Positions 16,385 to 24,598 of a stretch of DNA of 64,000 bases are shown piece by piece (within the stretch, counting starts at the first letter, position 1; each line of letters begins with the position of its first letter). The DNA is from Paraburkholderia nodosa DSM 21604 (GTDB lineage: Bacteria; Pseudomonadota; Gammaproteobacteria; Burkholderiales; Burkholderiaceae), in contig NZ_JAFA01000002.1 of NCBI RefSeq assembly GCF_000519185.1, positions 124,001 through 188,000 on the forward strand. The letters run 5' to 3'. A program made the translations under genes and the position numbers. The notes below the pieces were generated by a model. That model was not told the DNA's origin, searched no databases, and saw only the letters and a list, made by a program, of their open reading frames with translations.

Positions 16385-19210
16385 ATGTTGAAAGAACGTC
16401 AGAGCTCTTTCCTCTTCGGGGGCAACGCCCCTTACGTCGAAGAGCAATATGAAACTTACCTGGCTGACCCGGATGCGGTCACCAGTGAATGGCGGGCGTG
16501 GTTCGATGCACTGCGCGAAACGCCCGCTATCGACGGCAGCGATCGCGACGACGAGCCGCACGCCCCCGTCATTTCCAGCTTTGTCGAGCTTGCCAAGCGG
16601 CCGCCGCGCATGATCGTCCAGGCCGATACCGCGCTTGCCAACGACTCCGGCCTTGGCCTCGCGCGCAAGCAGGTCGCGGTACAGTCGCTGATCGCCGCGT
16701 TCCGCATGATCGGCACGCGCACGGCCGATCTCGATCCGCTGATGTGGACGCCGCCACGCGCCTACGCCGAGTTGACGCCAGCCTATTACGGCCTGACGGC
16801 CGCGGACATGGCGACCACATTCAGCACCGCCGACACATTCCTGTTCGACGACGACGCCACGCTGCAAGCGCTCGTCGCGGCGCTGGAGCAAACCTACACG
16901 GGCACGCTCGGCGCCGAATTCATGCATCTTACCGACGCCGGGCAGCGGCGCTGGTGGCAGATGCAGCTCGAATCCACGCGAGCCAGACCGTCGCTGCAGG
17001 CCGCGGAACAACGCCGGCTGCTGGAACGCCTGAGCGCGGCGGAAGGCCTCGAGAAATACCTTAACGCACGCTACGTCGGGCAGACGCGCTTCTCGCTCGA
17101 AGGCGCGGAGTCGCTGATTCCGATGCTCGACGAAGTCGTCCGCTACGGGGCTTCGAAAAAATTGCGCGCGGTGGTGATGGGCATGGCGCACCGCGGACGC
17201 CTGAACGTTCTGGCGAATATCGTCGGTAAGCCGTTGCGTGCGCTGTTCGACGAGTTCGATGGCAAGGATCCCGAACGACTTACTGCAGGCGACGTGAAGT
17301 ATCACAAGGGCTTTACGAGTTCGGTCGATACGCCCGAGGGACCGGTCGAAGTGATGCTCGCGTTCAACCCGTCGCATCTGGAAATCGTCAATCCGGTCGT
17401 GCAAGGCATGGCGCGCGCCAAGGGCGAGGTCCTGGGCAGCGCCGACGGGGTCGAGGTTCTGCCGGTCGAGATCCACGGCGACGCGGCGATGTCCGGCCAG
17501 GGTGTCGTGATGGAAACCTTGAGCCTCTCCTATACGCGCGGCCACGGCACGGGCGGCACCCTTCATATCGTCGTCAACAATCAGATCGGCTTCACGACGT
17601 CCGATCCGCGCGACACGCGTTCGTCGTTCTACACCACCGACGTCGCGAAGATGATCGAGGCGCCGATCCTGCATGTGAATGGCGACGACCCCGAAGCCGT
17701 CGCGATGGCGGTGCGCCTTGCCCTCGACTATCGCACCGCGTTCAAACGGAGCGTGGTCATCGATCTCGTGTGCTTCCGCAAATTCGGGCACCAGGAACAA
17801 GACACACCGGGCATCACGCAGCCGCTGATGTATCGCGCGATCGCCAGTCATCCCGGCGTGAGAACCCGCTACGCGCAGAAGCTGATCCAGCAAGGCGTGT
17901 TGACGGCCGAAGAAGCAGAGGGCTACGTCAGCGCGCGGCGTGAACTGCTCAAGCGTGCGAATGAAACCGACGGCTCCGACGCGGCCTCTTCACGCGAGGA
18001 AGCGGCGAGCCCGGCTTCTCACCCCACCCCTTCGACGGAAACGCTGCGCCGTCTCGCGCATCAGATTTCGACCGTTCCTGAAGGCCTTGCGCTCCATCCG
18101 CTCGTCAAGAGAATGATGACCGGGCGCCAGGAAATGGCCTCGGGAACACGGCCGCTCGACTGGGGCATGGGCGAGCATCTGGCATTCGCTTCGCTGCTCG
18201 GCGCGGGGGTCAGCGTTCGACTGAGCGGGCAGGATAGCGCGCGCGGGACGTTCAATCATCGTCACGCCGTGTTGCACGATCAAACGCGCATGAACCGGCC
18301 GGATGGCGTTTATATTCCGCTCGATCATGTCGGTGTTGCGAGTGGCAACGCGCAGGGCCGCTTTAGCGTGACGAACTCCATCCTCTCCGAAGTGGCGGTG
18401 CTCGCGTTCGAGTACGGCTATACGACGGTGAACCGCGATGCGCTGGTGATCTGGGAGGCGCAATTCGGTGACTTCGCAAACGGCGCGCAGGTGGTGATCG
18501 ACCAGTTCATCGCAGCGGCCGCCGCCAAGTGGGGGCAACGCAGCGGCCTGACGCTCTTCCTTCCTCACGGGCAGGAAGGCGCGGGACCCGAGCACGCATC
18601 GGCGAGGCTCGAACGCTATCTGCAGCTGAGCGCGCAGGACAACATGCGCGTCGCCCAGCCGACCACGCCCGCGCAGCTGTTCCATCTGCTGCGCAGGCAG
18701 GCGCTCGCCTCCGATCGCCGCCCGCTTGTCGTCATGACGCCCAAGTCGCTGTTGCGGCATCCGGAAGCGGTCAGCACGTTCGAGGAGTTGAGCGAGGGCG
18801 CATTCCGCGAAGTTCTGCCGGATACGCAGGTCGAGGCGTCGCGGGCATCCAGCGTCGAGCGCGTGATCGTGGCCACGGGCAAGGTGTACTTCGAATTGCT
18901 CGAGCATCGCCGCGCGAACGCGGCCGACACGCCGATCATCCGCGTCGAACAGCTTTATCCGTTTCCCGCAAAACAGTTGGCCGCCGAACTCGCGCGCTAT
19001 CCCAACCTGAAGACCGTCGTCTGGTGTCAGGAGGAGTCGCGCAACCAGGGTGCATGGAGTTTCGTCGACCCGCAGTTGCGCGACCTCCTGCCAACGGGTG
19101 CGAAGCTGCTCTACGCCGGTCCTGACGCCGGCGCATCGACCGCGCCGGGCTACCATTCGGCGCACGTCGCGCGGCAATCCGCGCTGGTCGAGCAGGCGTT
19201 CATGGGGTAA
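16385..19210 (+). CDS. 2-oxoglutarate dehydrogenase E1-like protein, orphan paralogue
   Basis: A 941-residue thiamine-diphosphate-dependent E1 of the SucA type. The start at 16385 gives MLKERQSSFLFGGNAPYVEEQYETYL, matching the E1o N-terminus with its E2-binding arm. An upstream in-frame ATG at 16271 would add unrelated residues. Core motifs are intact: VVMGMAHRGRLNVLANIVGKP, NPSHLEIVNPVVQGMARAK, IHGDAAMSGQGVV, HIVVNNQIGFTT and CQEESRNQGAW. Housekeeping sucA is normally followed by sucB and lpd. Neither is present here, so this is likely a second E1 that borrows E2/E3 elsewhere or acts as a free 2-oxo acid decarboxylase. A DJ-1-like gene follows after six bases. Substrate is unproven. Confidence 0.85.
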   Translation: MLKERQSSFLFGGNAPYVEEQYETYLADPDAVTSEWRAWFDALRETPAIDGSDRDDEPHAPVISSFVELAKRPPRMIVQADTALANDSGLGLARKQVAVQSLIAAFRMIGTRTADLDPLMWTPPRAYAELTPAYYGLTAADMATTFSTADTFLFDDDATLQALVAALEQTYTGTLGAEFMHLTDAGQRRWWQMQLESTRARPSLQAAEQRRLLERLSAAEGLEKYLNARYVGQTRFSLEGAESLIPMLDEVVRYGASKKLRAVVMGMAHRGRLNVLANIVGKPLRALFDEFDGKDPERLTAGDVKYHKGFTSSVDTPEGPVEVMLAFNPSHLEIVNPVVQGMARAKGEVLGSADGVEVLPVEIHGDAAMSGQGVVMETLSLSYTRGHGTGGTLHIVVNNQIGFTTSDPRDTRSSFYTTDVAKMIEAPILHVNGDDPEAVAMAVRLALDYRTAFKRSVVIDLVCFRKFGHQEQDTPGITQPLMYRAIASHPGVRTRYAQKLIQQGVLTAEEAEGYVSARRELLKRANETDGSDAASSREEAASPASHPTPSTETLRRLAHQISTVPEGLALHPLVKRMMTGRQEMASGTRPLDWGMGEHLAFASLLGAGVSVRLSGQDSARGTFNHRHAVLHDQTRMNRPDGVYIPLDHVGVASGNAQGRFSVTNSILSEVAVLAFEYGYTTVNRDALVIWEAQFGDFANGAQVVIDQFIAAAAAKWGQRSGLTLFLPHGQEGAGPEHASARLERYLQLSAQDNMRVAQPTTPAQLFHLLRRQALASDRRPLVVMTPKSLLRHPEAVSTFEELSEGAFREVLPDTQVEASRASSVERVIVATGKVYFELLEHRRANAADTPIIRVEQLYPFPAKQLAAELARYPNLKTVVWCQEESRNQGAWSFVDPQLRDLLPTGAKLLYAGPDAGASTAPGYHSAHVARQSALVEQAFMG

Positions 19211-19216
19211 CCGCGC

Positions 19217-19795
19217 ATGCGTGTCGCGATGATGCTCTATGCGGGTTTTCAACTGCTTGAGGTGAGCGGCCCGATGGATGTGTTTCATGCAGCGAATCGC
19301 CTGTATGGCGGCGCGTTTTATGAACCGCACCTCGTCGGGACCTCGCCTGGGCCCGTGCTGTGCTCCAACGGCACGGCGGTGGGCACCACGGAATGCCTGG
19401 TCGAAACGAGCACGCCGTTCGACGTCGTGGTGGTGCCCGGATCTCCCGTGGTCAGTTCGGCGCGAGAGCATCGCGAACTCGTCACGTGGCTCGGCGACGC
19501 CAGGGCCGCCACGCGCAGGCTGGCCTGCATTTCCAATGGCGCGTTCCTGCTGGCGCGCGCCGGCGTTGCCGACCGCCGCTGGCTGACCACGCATTGGCGC
19601 GACGCTCACCGCCTCGCGGCCGAATATCCACGGGTGCACGTCATGTCCAATCCCGGCTGCCTGAAGGATGGCAACCTCTATTCGTCGGGCGGCGCAAGCG
19701 CCGGCATTCACCTGGCGCTGTCGATCGTGCGGGAAGACCTTGGGCAAGGTGCCGCGGGAACCATCGCCAGAACGCTGTTGATGCAGCCGCGTTGA
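19217..19795 (+). CDS. Standalone DJ-1/PfpI domain of GlxA type, Ser at the nucleophile position
   Basis: A 192-residue protein matching the N-terminal domain of GlxA regulators (MLYAGFQLLEVSGPMDVFHAANRLY, LTTHWRDAHRLAAEYP). It stops at ARTLLMQPR, just where full GlxA proteins continue into the linker and AraC domain. The elbow reads LACISNGAF, whereas the three GlxA proteins in this window have a Cys directly before NGA/TGG. Ser106 therefore occupies the usual Cys position and Cys104 the usual Ser position. It follows the sucA-like gene by six bases and is surely co-transcribed. It may bind a small ligand or have changed chemistry; hydrolase activity is doubtful. It could also be a GlxA gene that lost its DNA-binding half. 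Confidence 0.85.
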   Translation: MRVAMMLYAGFQLLEVSGPMDVFHAANRLYGGAFYEPHLVGTSPGPVLCSNGTAVGTTECLVETSTPFDVVVVPGSPVVSSAREHRELVTWLGDARAATRRLACISNGAFLLARAGVADRRWLTTHWRDAHRLAAEYPRVHVMSNPGCLKDGNLYSSGGASAGIHLALSIVREDLGQGAAGTIARTLLMQPR

Positions 19796-19823
19796 AGCAC
19801 GGCTTGCACGCGCAAGGAACGCC

Positions 19824-20123
19824 ATGATAGACGCGAACCGGATTCACAAGGCACTCGCCAATCCCCTGCGGCGCGACATCCTCGCGTGGCTGAAGGTGCC
19901 CGCCGATGCCTTTCCAGAGGGCCATGTCGATCTGGGTCGCGGCGTCCCCGCACACGCCATCCAGGCACGCAGCGGGCTCTCGCAGTCCACCGTATCGGCG
20001 CATCTTGCCGTCCTGGTCGAAGCGCGACTGCTCGTCTCGACGCGAGTCGGACAATGGATGTTTCTCTCACGTAACGAAGAAGTGATACGGACATTTGCCG
20101 AACAGATTTCCCTGCATTTATAG
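19824..20123 (+). CDS. ArsR-family transcriptional regulator
   Basis: A 99-residue winged-helix protein. IHKALANPLRRDILAWLK and the recognition helix in GLSQSTVSAHLAVLVEARLLVSTRVGQW are typical of ArsR regulators, and FAEQISLHL ends the protein in the usual place. No Cys residues for a classical ArsR metal site are present, so it probably senses something other than arsenite. AAGGAA precedes the ATG. It lies 28 bases after the DJ-1-like gene on the same strand, so it may be the last gene of the sucA-like operon and a feedback regulator of it. Confidence 0.88.
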   Translation: MIDANRIHKALANPLRRDILAWLKVPADAFPEGHVDLGRGVPAHAIQARSGLSQSTVSAHLAVLVEARLLVSTRVGQWMFLSRNEEVIRTFAEQISLHL

Positions 20124-20193
20124 GAGAATCTGGCGTGGCGCGAGTTTGCGTCGTAGCTGCGTGCGAGACAGATCTATCCGTGGAAGACGCGTA

Positions 20194-21141
20194 ATGGACA
20201 AGCTGGACATGATGCGGATTTTCGTCCGCATAGCGGAAGAAGGAAGCTTTACGGGTGCGGCCTCGCGCCTGGATATTCAAACCGCCAATGCGTCGCGGGC
20301 GGTCTCGCAACTCGAGTCGCAATTGCGCACGCGCCTGCTGCATCGGAGTACGCGGCGGCTCTCGCTAACCGAGGCGGGCCAGCGCTATCTGGAGCGATGC
20401 GAGCGGATCCTCGCGTGTGTCGACGAGGCCGAGGCAGAGGCGGCCAATGCGCAGGTCAATCCCTCCGGGCGGCTGCGCATTCATGCGTCGCCGAGCTTCG
20501 GCCAGGCCTATGTGGTCCCGGCGCTCGTGCGCTATCGCGAGCGGTATCCCGCGGTATCGATCGAATTGACGTTGTCGCAGCACACGCCCGATATCATCGA
20601 GGCCGGCTACGACGTGATGTTTCAATTGAGTACGACAGGGTTGCCGGACTCGCGGCTCGTGTCGCACCGGCTCGGCGATGTCCATAACGTGCTGTGTGCG
20701 GCACCCGCCTATCTGGATACCCACGGCGTGCCGCGCACGGTGCAGGACCTGGAGGCTCACACGTGCCTGCAGTTCGTCACGACGTTCTTTCCGCGCGATC
20801 GCTGGCATCTGCACGGCCCCAACGGCCGGGAGACGGTGGCGTTCCCGAAGGCGCCCGTCGAGATCAATCTTCCCGATGCGCTCAGCGTCGCCCTTCGCGA
20901 AGGCGTGGGCATCGGCGCGCTGCCGATGTCGACGGCGCTGGCCATGCTCGATAGCGGCGCGCTGGTGCGTGTATTGCCGCAATATCGTCTGCAGAGGCTC
21001 TCCGCCTACGCGGTGCATGCCTCGCGCAAGTACCTCGACGCCAAGATCAAGACGTTCATGGATGACCTGCGCGAGGCGGTGCCCAAAGCGCTTGCTGCGG
21101 ATGCGCAAGCGCTTTGCCGGGCCGCCGCCAGACTCGCTTAG
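20194..21141 (+). CDS. LysR-family transcriptional regulator
   Basis: A 315-residue LysR regulator from ATG 20194 with GGAAGA upstream. The HTH is MDKLDMMRIFVRIAEEGSFTGAASRLDIQTANASRAVSQLE. The effector domain begins near residue 90 with GRLRIHASPSFGQAYVVPALV. It groups by eye with the DmlR/CrgA-like LysR proteins. Its target is not obvious: the gene after it is convergent, and ArsR lies upstream on the same strand. The stop overlaps the convergent emrA stop by four bases. Confidence 0.9.
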   Translation: MDKLDMMRIFVRIAEEGSFTGAASRLDIQTANASRAVSQLESQLRTRLLHRSTRRLSLTEAGQRYLERCERILACVDEAEAEAANAQVNPSGRLRIHASPSFGQAYVVPALVRYRERYPAVSIELTLSQHTPDIIEAGYDVMFQLSTTGLPDSRLVSHRLGDVHNVLCAAPAYLDTHGVPRTVQDLEAHTCLQFVTTFFPRDRWHLHGPNGRETVAFPKAPVEINLPDALSVALREGVGIGALPMSTALAMLDSGALVRVLPQYRLQRLSAYAVHASRKYLDAKIKTFMDDLREAVPKALAADAQALCRAAARLA

Positions 21142-22433
21142 CCCGCGGTTCCCTTATGATCGCGCGCCGCCACACGTTGCGGCGTGGGTTGTGACGCAGT
21201 CGCAGGGGCCGCCACTTCGTTCTGCTTGATGATCTTTTCGATCTCGCCGTCGGCTTGCGCGTCGTACTGTGCGAAGACATCGGTGCGATAGCGCGTATTT
21301 TGCGCCGCGCCGAGCTGCGACCCCGAGTCGTCGCGCGTATCGGCATCCACCGTCATCGAGAGGCCGATGCGCAACGGACGCGCCGCGAGTTCGCGTGGAT
21401 CGAGCGCGATGCGCACCGGCAGGCGCTGCACGATCTTGATCCAGTTGCCCGTGGCGTTCTGCGCCGGCAGTGTCGCGAAGGCGCTGCCCGTGCCCGCCGA
21501 AAAGCCTTCGATGCGGCCGTGATACTTCACGCTCGAGCCGTAGACATCGGCAGTGAGCGTCACCGGCTGACCAATGCGCATGTGCTTCAGCTGCACTTCC
21601 TTGAAGTTCGCGTCCACCCACACGCCGTTGAGCGGCACGATCGCCATGAGCGGCGTGCCGGGCGCCACGCGCTCGCCCACCTGCACCTGGCGCTGCGCCA
21701 CATAACCCGTCACCGGCGCGGGCAAGGTATCGCGCGCATACGCGAGCCATGCCGCGCGCACTTTCGAGGCGGCCGCCTGCACGTCCGGATGCTGTTCGAC
21801 CGACGTGCGATCGGTCAGCGCGTGATTCGCCGCCCCCTGCTGGCGTGCGGCGTCGAGCGCGGCCTGTGCGGCCTGCACGGCGTCGCGCGCGTGGGCAATG
21901 TCTTCGGCGGAAACGGCGCCCGAGTCCGCCACCGCGGCTCGGCGGCGCAGATCGTCGTTGGCGCGCGCCAGGTCCGATTCGCGTTGCGCCACGTTCGCCG
22001 CATAGAAGTCGTTGTTGACATAGAGGCCGCTCACGCGGCGCACGGTTTGGCCGAGCGACGCTTCGGCGTCGGCCAGCGCGATTCTTGCGTCGGCCGGATC
22101 GAGCGTCACGACCGGGTCGCCCGCCTTCACGATCTGCGTGTCGTCGGTGTTGACGGCGACCACCGTACCCGTGACCTGCGGCGTGAGCTGCACGAGATTG
22201 CCGCTCACGTAGGCGTCGTCGGTCGATTCATGAAAGCGGCCTTCCGTGAAGTAGTACGCGCCATAGGCCGCGCCCGCGATCAAGGTGACGGCGCCGAGCA
22301 GCGCGATCAGGCGCTTGCGGCGGCCCGGGGGCGTGGCTTGCTGGTCATTGTTGGCCGGGGCCGCTTGCGCGCCGTTTTTTTTCTCGTCGCGTTGATCCAC
22401 CGGCTCGCGGTCGGTCGTGATCGTTTCGCTCAT
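21138..22433 (-). CDS. emrA: EmrA-type periplasmic adaptor (HlyD family)
   Basis: A 431-residue membrane fusion protein. ATG 22433 with AGGAG seven bases upstream is chosen; the longer in-frame reading to 22568 adds a Pro-rich stretch without support. A cytoplasmic tail is followed by one helix (RLIALLGAVTLIAGAAYGAYYF), then HESTDDAYVSGNLVQLTPQVTGTV, a coiled coil, and APVTGYVAQRQVQVGERVAPG. A Gln/Ala-rich tail of about 60 residues follows the last beta domain. It is the last gene of the marR-emrB-marR-OMF-emrA locus and couples the EmrB pump to the outer-membrane factor. Confidence 0.92.
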   Translation of the reverse strand: MSETITTDREPVDQRDEKKNGAQAAPANNDQQATPPGRRKRLIALLGAVTLIAGAAYGAYYFTEGRFHESTDDAYVSGNLVQLTPQVTGTVVAVNTDDTQIVKAGDPVVTLDPADARIALADAEASLGQTVRRVSGLYVNNDFYAANVAQRESDLARANDDLRRRAAVADSGAVSAEDIAHARDAVQAAQAALDAARQQGAANHALTDRTSVEQHPDVQAAASKVRAAWLAYARDTLPAPVTGYVAQRQVQVGERVAPGTPLMAIVPLNGVWVDANFKEVQLKHMRIGQPVTLTADVYGSSVKYHGRIEGFSAGTGSAFATLPAQNATGNWIKIVQRLPVRIALDPRELAARPLRIGLSMTVDADTRDDSGSQLGAAQNTRYRTDVFAQYDAQADGEIEKIIKQNEVAAPATASQPTPQRVAARDHKGTAG

Positions 22434-22467
22434 TTCAGTTCTCCTGACGGGTTTGCAAACATGCCGT

Positions 22468-23991
22468 TCAACGCGCGGCGGCAATGACGGAATTGGCTTG
22501 AGGGTTGGGTTGGGCGGCAGCGTCCGCGTGGTGGCCGGTATCGGCCGAGGTGTCGACATAGCCGCCACCCAGGTCCGAAGCCAGCGCGATCTGCTCGTCG
22601 CGGCGATCCATCTTCAGGTTGGCGATGGCTTCGTCGGCGTTCAGTGCCGTGACGTCGGCGTTGAGCACCGTGAGCTGATTGGTCAGGCCGCCCTTGTATT
22701 GCGTGATCGCGAGCTGGTCGGCGTCGCGTGCCGCCTGCTGCGCGGTTTGCGCATCGACGAGCTGCGCATCGCTCGAATGGATCTGCGCGAGCTGCGTGGC
22801 CACGCCGCTGAGCGCGCCAATGAGCGTCTGGTCGTAAGCGGCCACCGCGTAGTCGAACTCGGCGTAGCGGCCCTTCAACTGCGCACGCAGCTCGCCGCCG
22901 TCGAAGATCGGCAGGTGGACCGCGGGGCCCACCGAGGCCGTGCGGCTCGCGGCGGTCAGGAAGCGGCCGAAGCCGAACGCGTCGAGACCGAGCGCGGCGC
23001 TCAGGTTGATGTCCGGATAGAACTCGGCCTTTGCTTCCTTCACTTCGTGCGTAATCGCGTCCACGCGCCAGCGCGCCGCAACGATATCCGGGCGCCGGCT
23101 CACGAGGTCGGCGGGCAGGTTGTCCGGCAAACGCACCTCGTCGCCCACGCCCAGCGTCGGCCGCGTGATCGCGAGCCCGCGGTCGGGGCCCTTGCCCATC
23201 AGCGCGGCCAGCTGGTAGCGCGTCGTGAGAATGCTGCCGTCGAGCGCGCTCACCCGCGAGCGGCTGGTCGCCAGGTTCGCCTGCGCGGTCTTGCGCTCCA
23301 CCTGCGTGTCGAGGCCCGTGGCAATACGGCCCGCGGTGATGCGGTCGATCTGCTCGCGGCGCGTGACTTCTTCCTGCGCGATGTCGCGCAATGCATAGAG
23401 CCGCGCCAGTTGGTTGTAGGTGCGTGCGATCGAAGTATCCAGCGTGAGCTTGACCACTTCCTCGTCGGCCTCGCTCGCGGCCGTCTCCGAAACGGCTGCC
23501 CGCAGCGCCTCGCGATTCTTGCCCCACAGGTCGAGATCGTAGGAAGCGGTGAGCAAGCCCTTGTTTTCGGTCTGCCACGAGCCGGCGTACGGCGGCGGAA
23601 TCAGCGCCGTGCTGCTGTACTGCTGGCGCGTGAGCGTATAGCTGGCGTCCACGCGCGGCAGCGTGCCCGCCTTCGCGGTTTCGCTATAGGCCTGCGCCTG
23701 GGCCACGCGCGCCTTGGCCTGCTCGACACTCGGGCTGCCCTGCAGCGCTTCGGCAATCAGCGCCTTCAGCTGCGCGTCGCCGAACTGGTCGACCCAATCG
23801 GCGGACGGCCAGTGCCCCTGTTCTTGCGGCAGGCTCTGCGCCGTCTCGTACTGTTGCGGCTGGGCCATCTGCTTGTCGCTGTGGATGCCCGCGTAGTTGG
23901 CGCAAGCCGCCAGCGTGGCCATTGCAATCGCCGACACGCCCAGCTTCAGCGTACGGGTACCGATGCTTGCTTTATAAGTCTGAGATTTCAT
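22468..23991 (-). CDS. Outer-membrane efflux lipoprotein (NodT/OprM type)
   Basis: A 507-residue outer-membrane factor from ATG 23991. The signal peptide ends in lipobox LAAC (near residue 30), so the mature protein is probably lipidated. SRRPDIVAARWRVDAITHEVKEAKAEFYPDINL marks the second efflux repeat. The last 30 residues are Asp/His/Ala/Asn-rich and variable. A 34-base gap separates it from emrA. A MarR-type palindrome abuts its start codon and covers the usual ribosome-binding position, where only a weak site is seen, so expression may be tuned separately from the genes upstream. Confidence 0.91.
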   Translation of the reverse strand: MKSQTYKASIGTRTLKLGVSAIAMATLAACANYAGIHSDKQMAQPQQYETAQSLPQEQGHWPSADWVDQFGDAQLKALIAEALQGSPSVEQAKARVAQAQAYSETAKAGTLPRVDASYTLTRQQYSSTALIPPPYAGSWQTENKGLLTASYDLDLWGKNREALRAAVSETAASEADEEVVKLTLDTSIARTYNQLARLYALRDIAQEEVTRREQIDRITAGRIATGLDTQVERKTAQANLATSRSRVSALDGSILTTRYQLAALMGKGPDRGLAITRPTLGVGDEVRLPDNLPADLVSRRPDIVAARWRVDAITHEVKEAKAEFYPDINLSAALGLDAFGFGRFLTAASRTASVGPAVHLPIFDGGELRAQLKGRYAEFDYAVAAYDQTLIGALSGVATQLAQIHSSDAQLVDAQTAQQAARDADQLAITQYKGGLTNQLTVLNADVTALNADEAIANLKMDRRDEQIALASDLGGGYVDTSADTGHHADAAAQPNPQANSVIAAAR

Positions 23992-24009
23992 TTTCTGACA
24001 TATCAGATT
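23992..24009. promoter_or_regulatory. MarR-type operator, site A (before outer-membrane factor)
   Basis: TTTCTG-ACATAT-CAGATT is an inverted repeat with perfect TCTG/CAGA core arms six bases apart. It matches the sites found before the other operon genes. It directly abuts the outer-membrane factor start, so protein bound here would block that gene's leader. Confidence 0.6.
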
Positions 24010-24047
24010 AATGGTCGAAAAAAAGCGCGGCACCACGGCCGCACCGT

Positions 24048-24485
24048 TCAGTCGTCTGTGAACTTGCGAAGCAGGCGGTTCAGTTCGGCAAACTCCGCCT
24101 TGGTGAACTTGCGCAGGCGTGCGTTCAACACGTGCGGCGCGACTTCCGGAATCTGGTCCGCCGTTTCCAGTCCCTTTGCCGTGAGGTTCAGATTGACCAC
24201 ACGACGGTCGTCTGCGTCGCGCGAACGCTCGAGCAGACCCTTGGTTTCCAGCTTGTCCAGCATCCGCGTCATGAGGCCCGTATCGATGCCGAGCAGCTTC
24301 GACAGTTCGAACGGTGTGGTCGCCACACCCTGCTTCACCGAAAGCAGAATGCCCATTTGCTGGCCCGTGATGTCGAGGTCCTTGAGCGCCGCGTCCATCT
24401 CCGCGACGACCAGATTGCGCGCCTTGACGATTCTGAAGCCGACACTTTCCGTGAGCATGAAATTTCTCGTCGTGTAGTGGTCCAT
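24048..24485 (-). CDS. MarR-family regulator 1 (between emrB and outer-membrane factor)
   Basis: A 145-residue MarR protein from ATG 24485, with GGAGG seven bases upstream. The HTH and wing are TPFELSKLLGIDTGLMTRMLDKLETKGLLERSRDADDRRVVNLNLTAKG, including the DDRR wing motif. N- and C-terminal helices form the dimer interface. Such proteins repress drug-efflux genes and release DNA when they bind phenolic ligands. It is placed inside the efflux locus it probably controls. A perfect TATCTG-N6-CAGATA site sits 30 bases upstream of its own start. An open frame continues upstream to 25265, but that part is a shadow of emrB. Confidence 0.92.
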   Translation of the reverse strand: MDHYTTRNFMLTESVGFRIVKARNLVVAEMDAALKDLDITGQQMGILLSVKQGVATTPFELSKLLGIDTGLMTRMLDKLETKGLLERSRDADDRRVVNLNLTAKGLETADQIPEVAPHVLNARLRKFTKAEFAELNRLLRKFTDD

Positions 24486-24514
24486 CGCGACATCCTCCGT
24501 GTTGAACAGCACAA

Positions 24515-24532
24515 TATCTGCATTATCAGATA
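24515..24532. promoter_or_regulatory. MarR-type operator, site B (before marR 1)
   Basis: TATCTG-CATTAT-CAGATA is a perfect 6-bp inverted repeat with a 6-bp spacer, 30 bases upstream of the first marR start. It is the cleanest of four similar sites in this locus. Confidence 0.7.
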
Positions 24533-24598
24533 CTGTCAAGAAAAACACGCGAGCTTTGCCTTCAGGTTTGCCGTCTGAACCGGGTTCAACTGCTGAAT

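Noticed and set aside
16385..19210. Housekeeping sucA
   Set aside because: No sucB or lpd follows, and a DJ-1-like gene is coupled instead, so it is treated as a paralogue.
16328..19825. Long minus-strand open frames (521 and 611 codons)
   Set aside because: They are antisense to the sucA-like gene, which has full family motifs.
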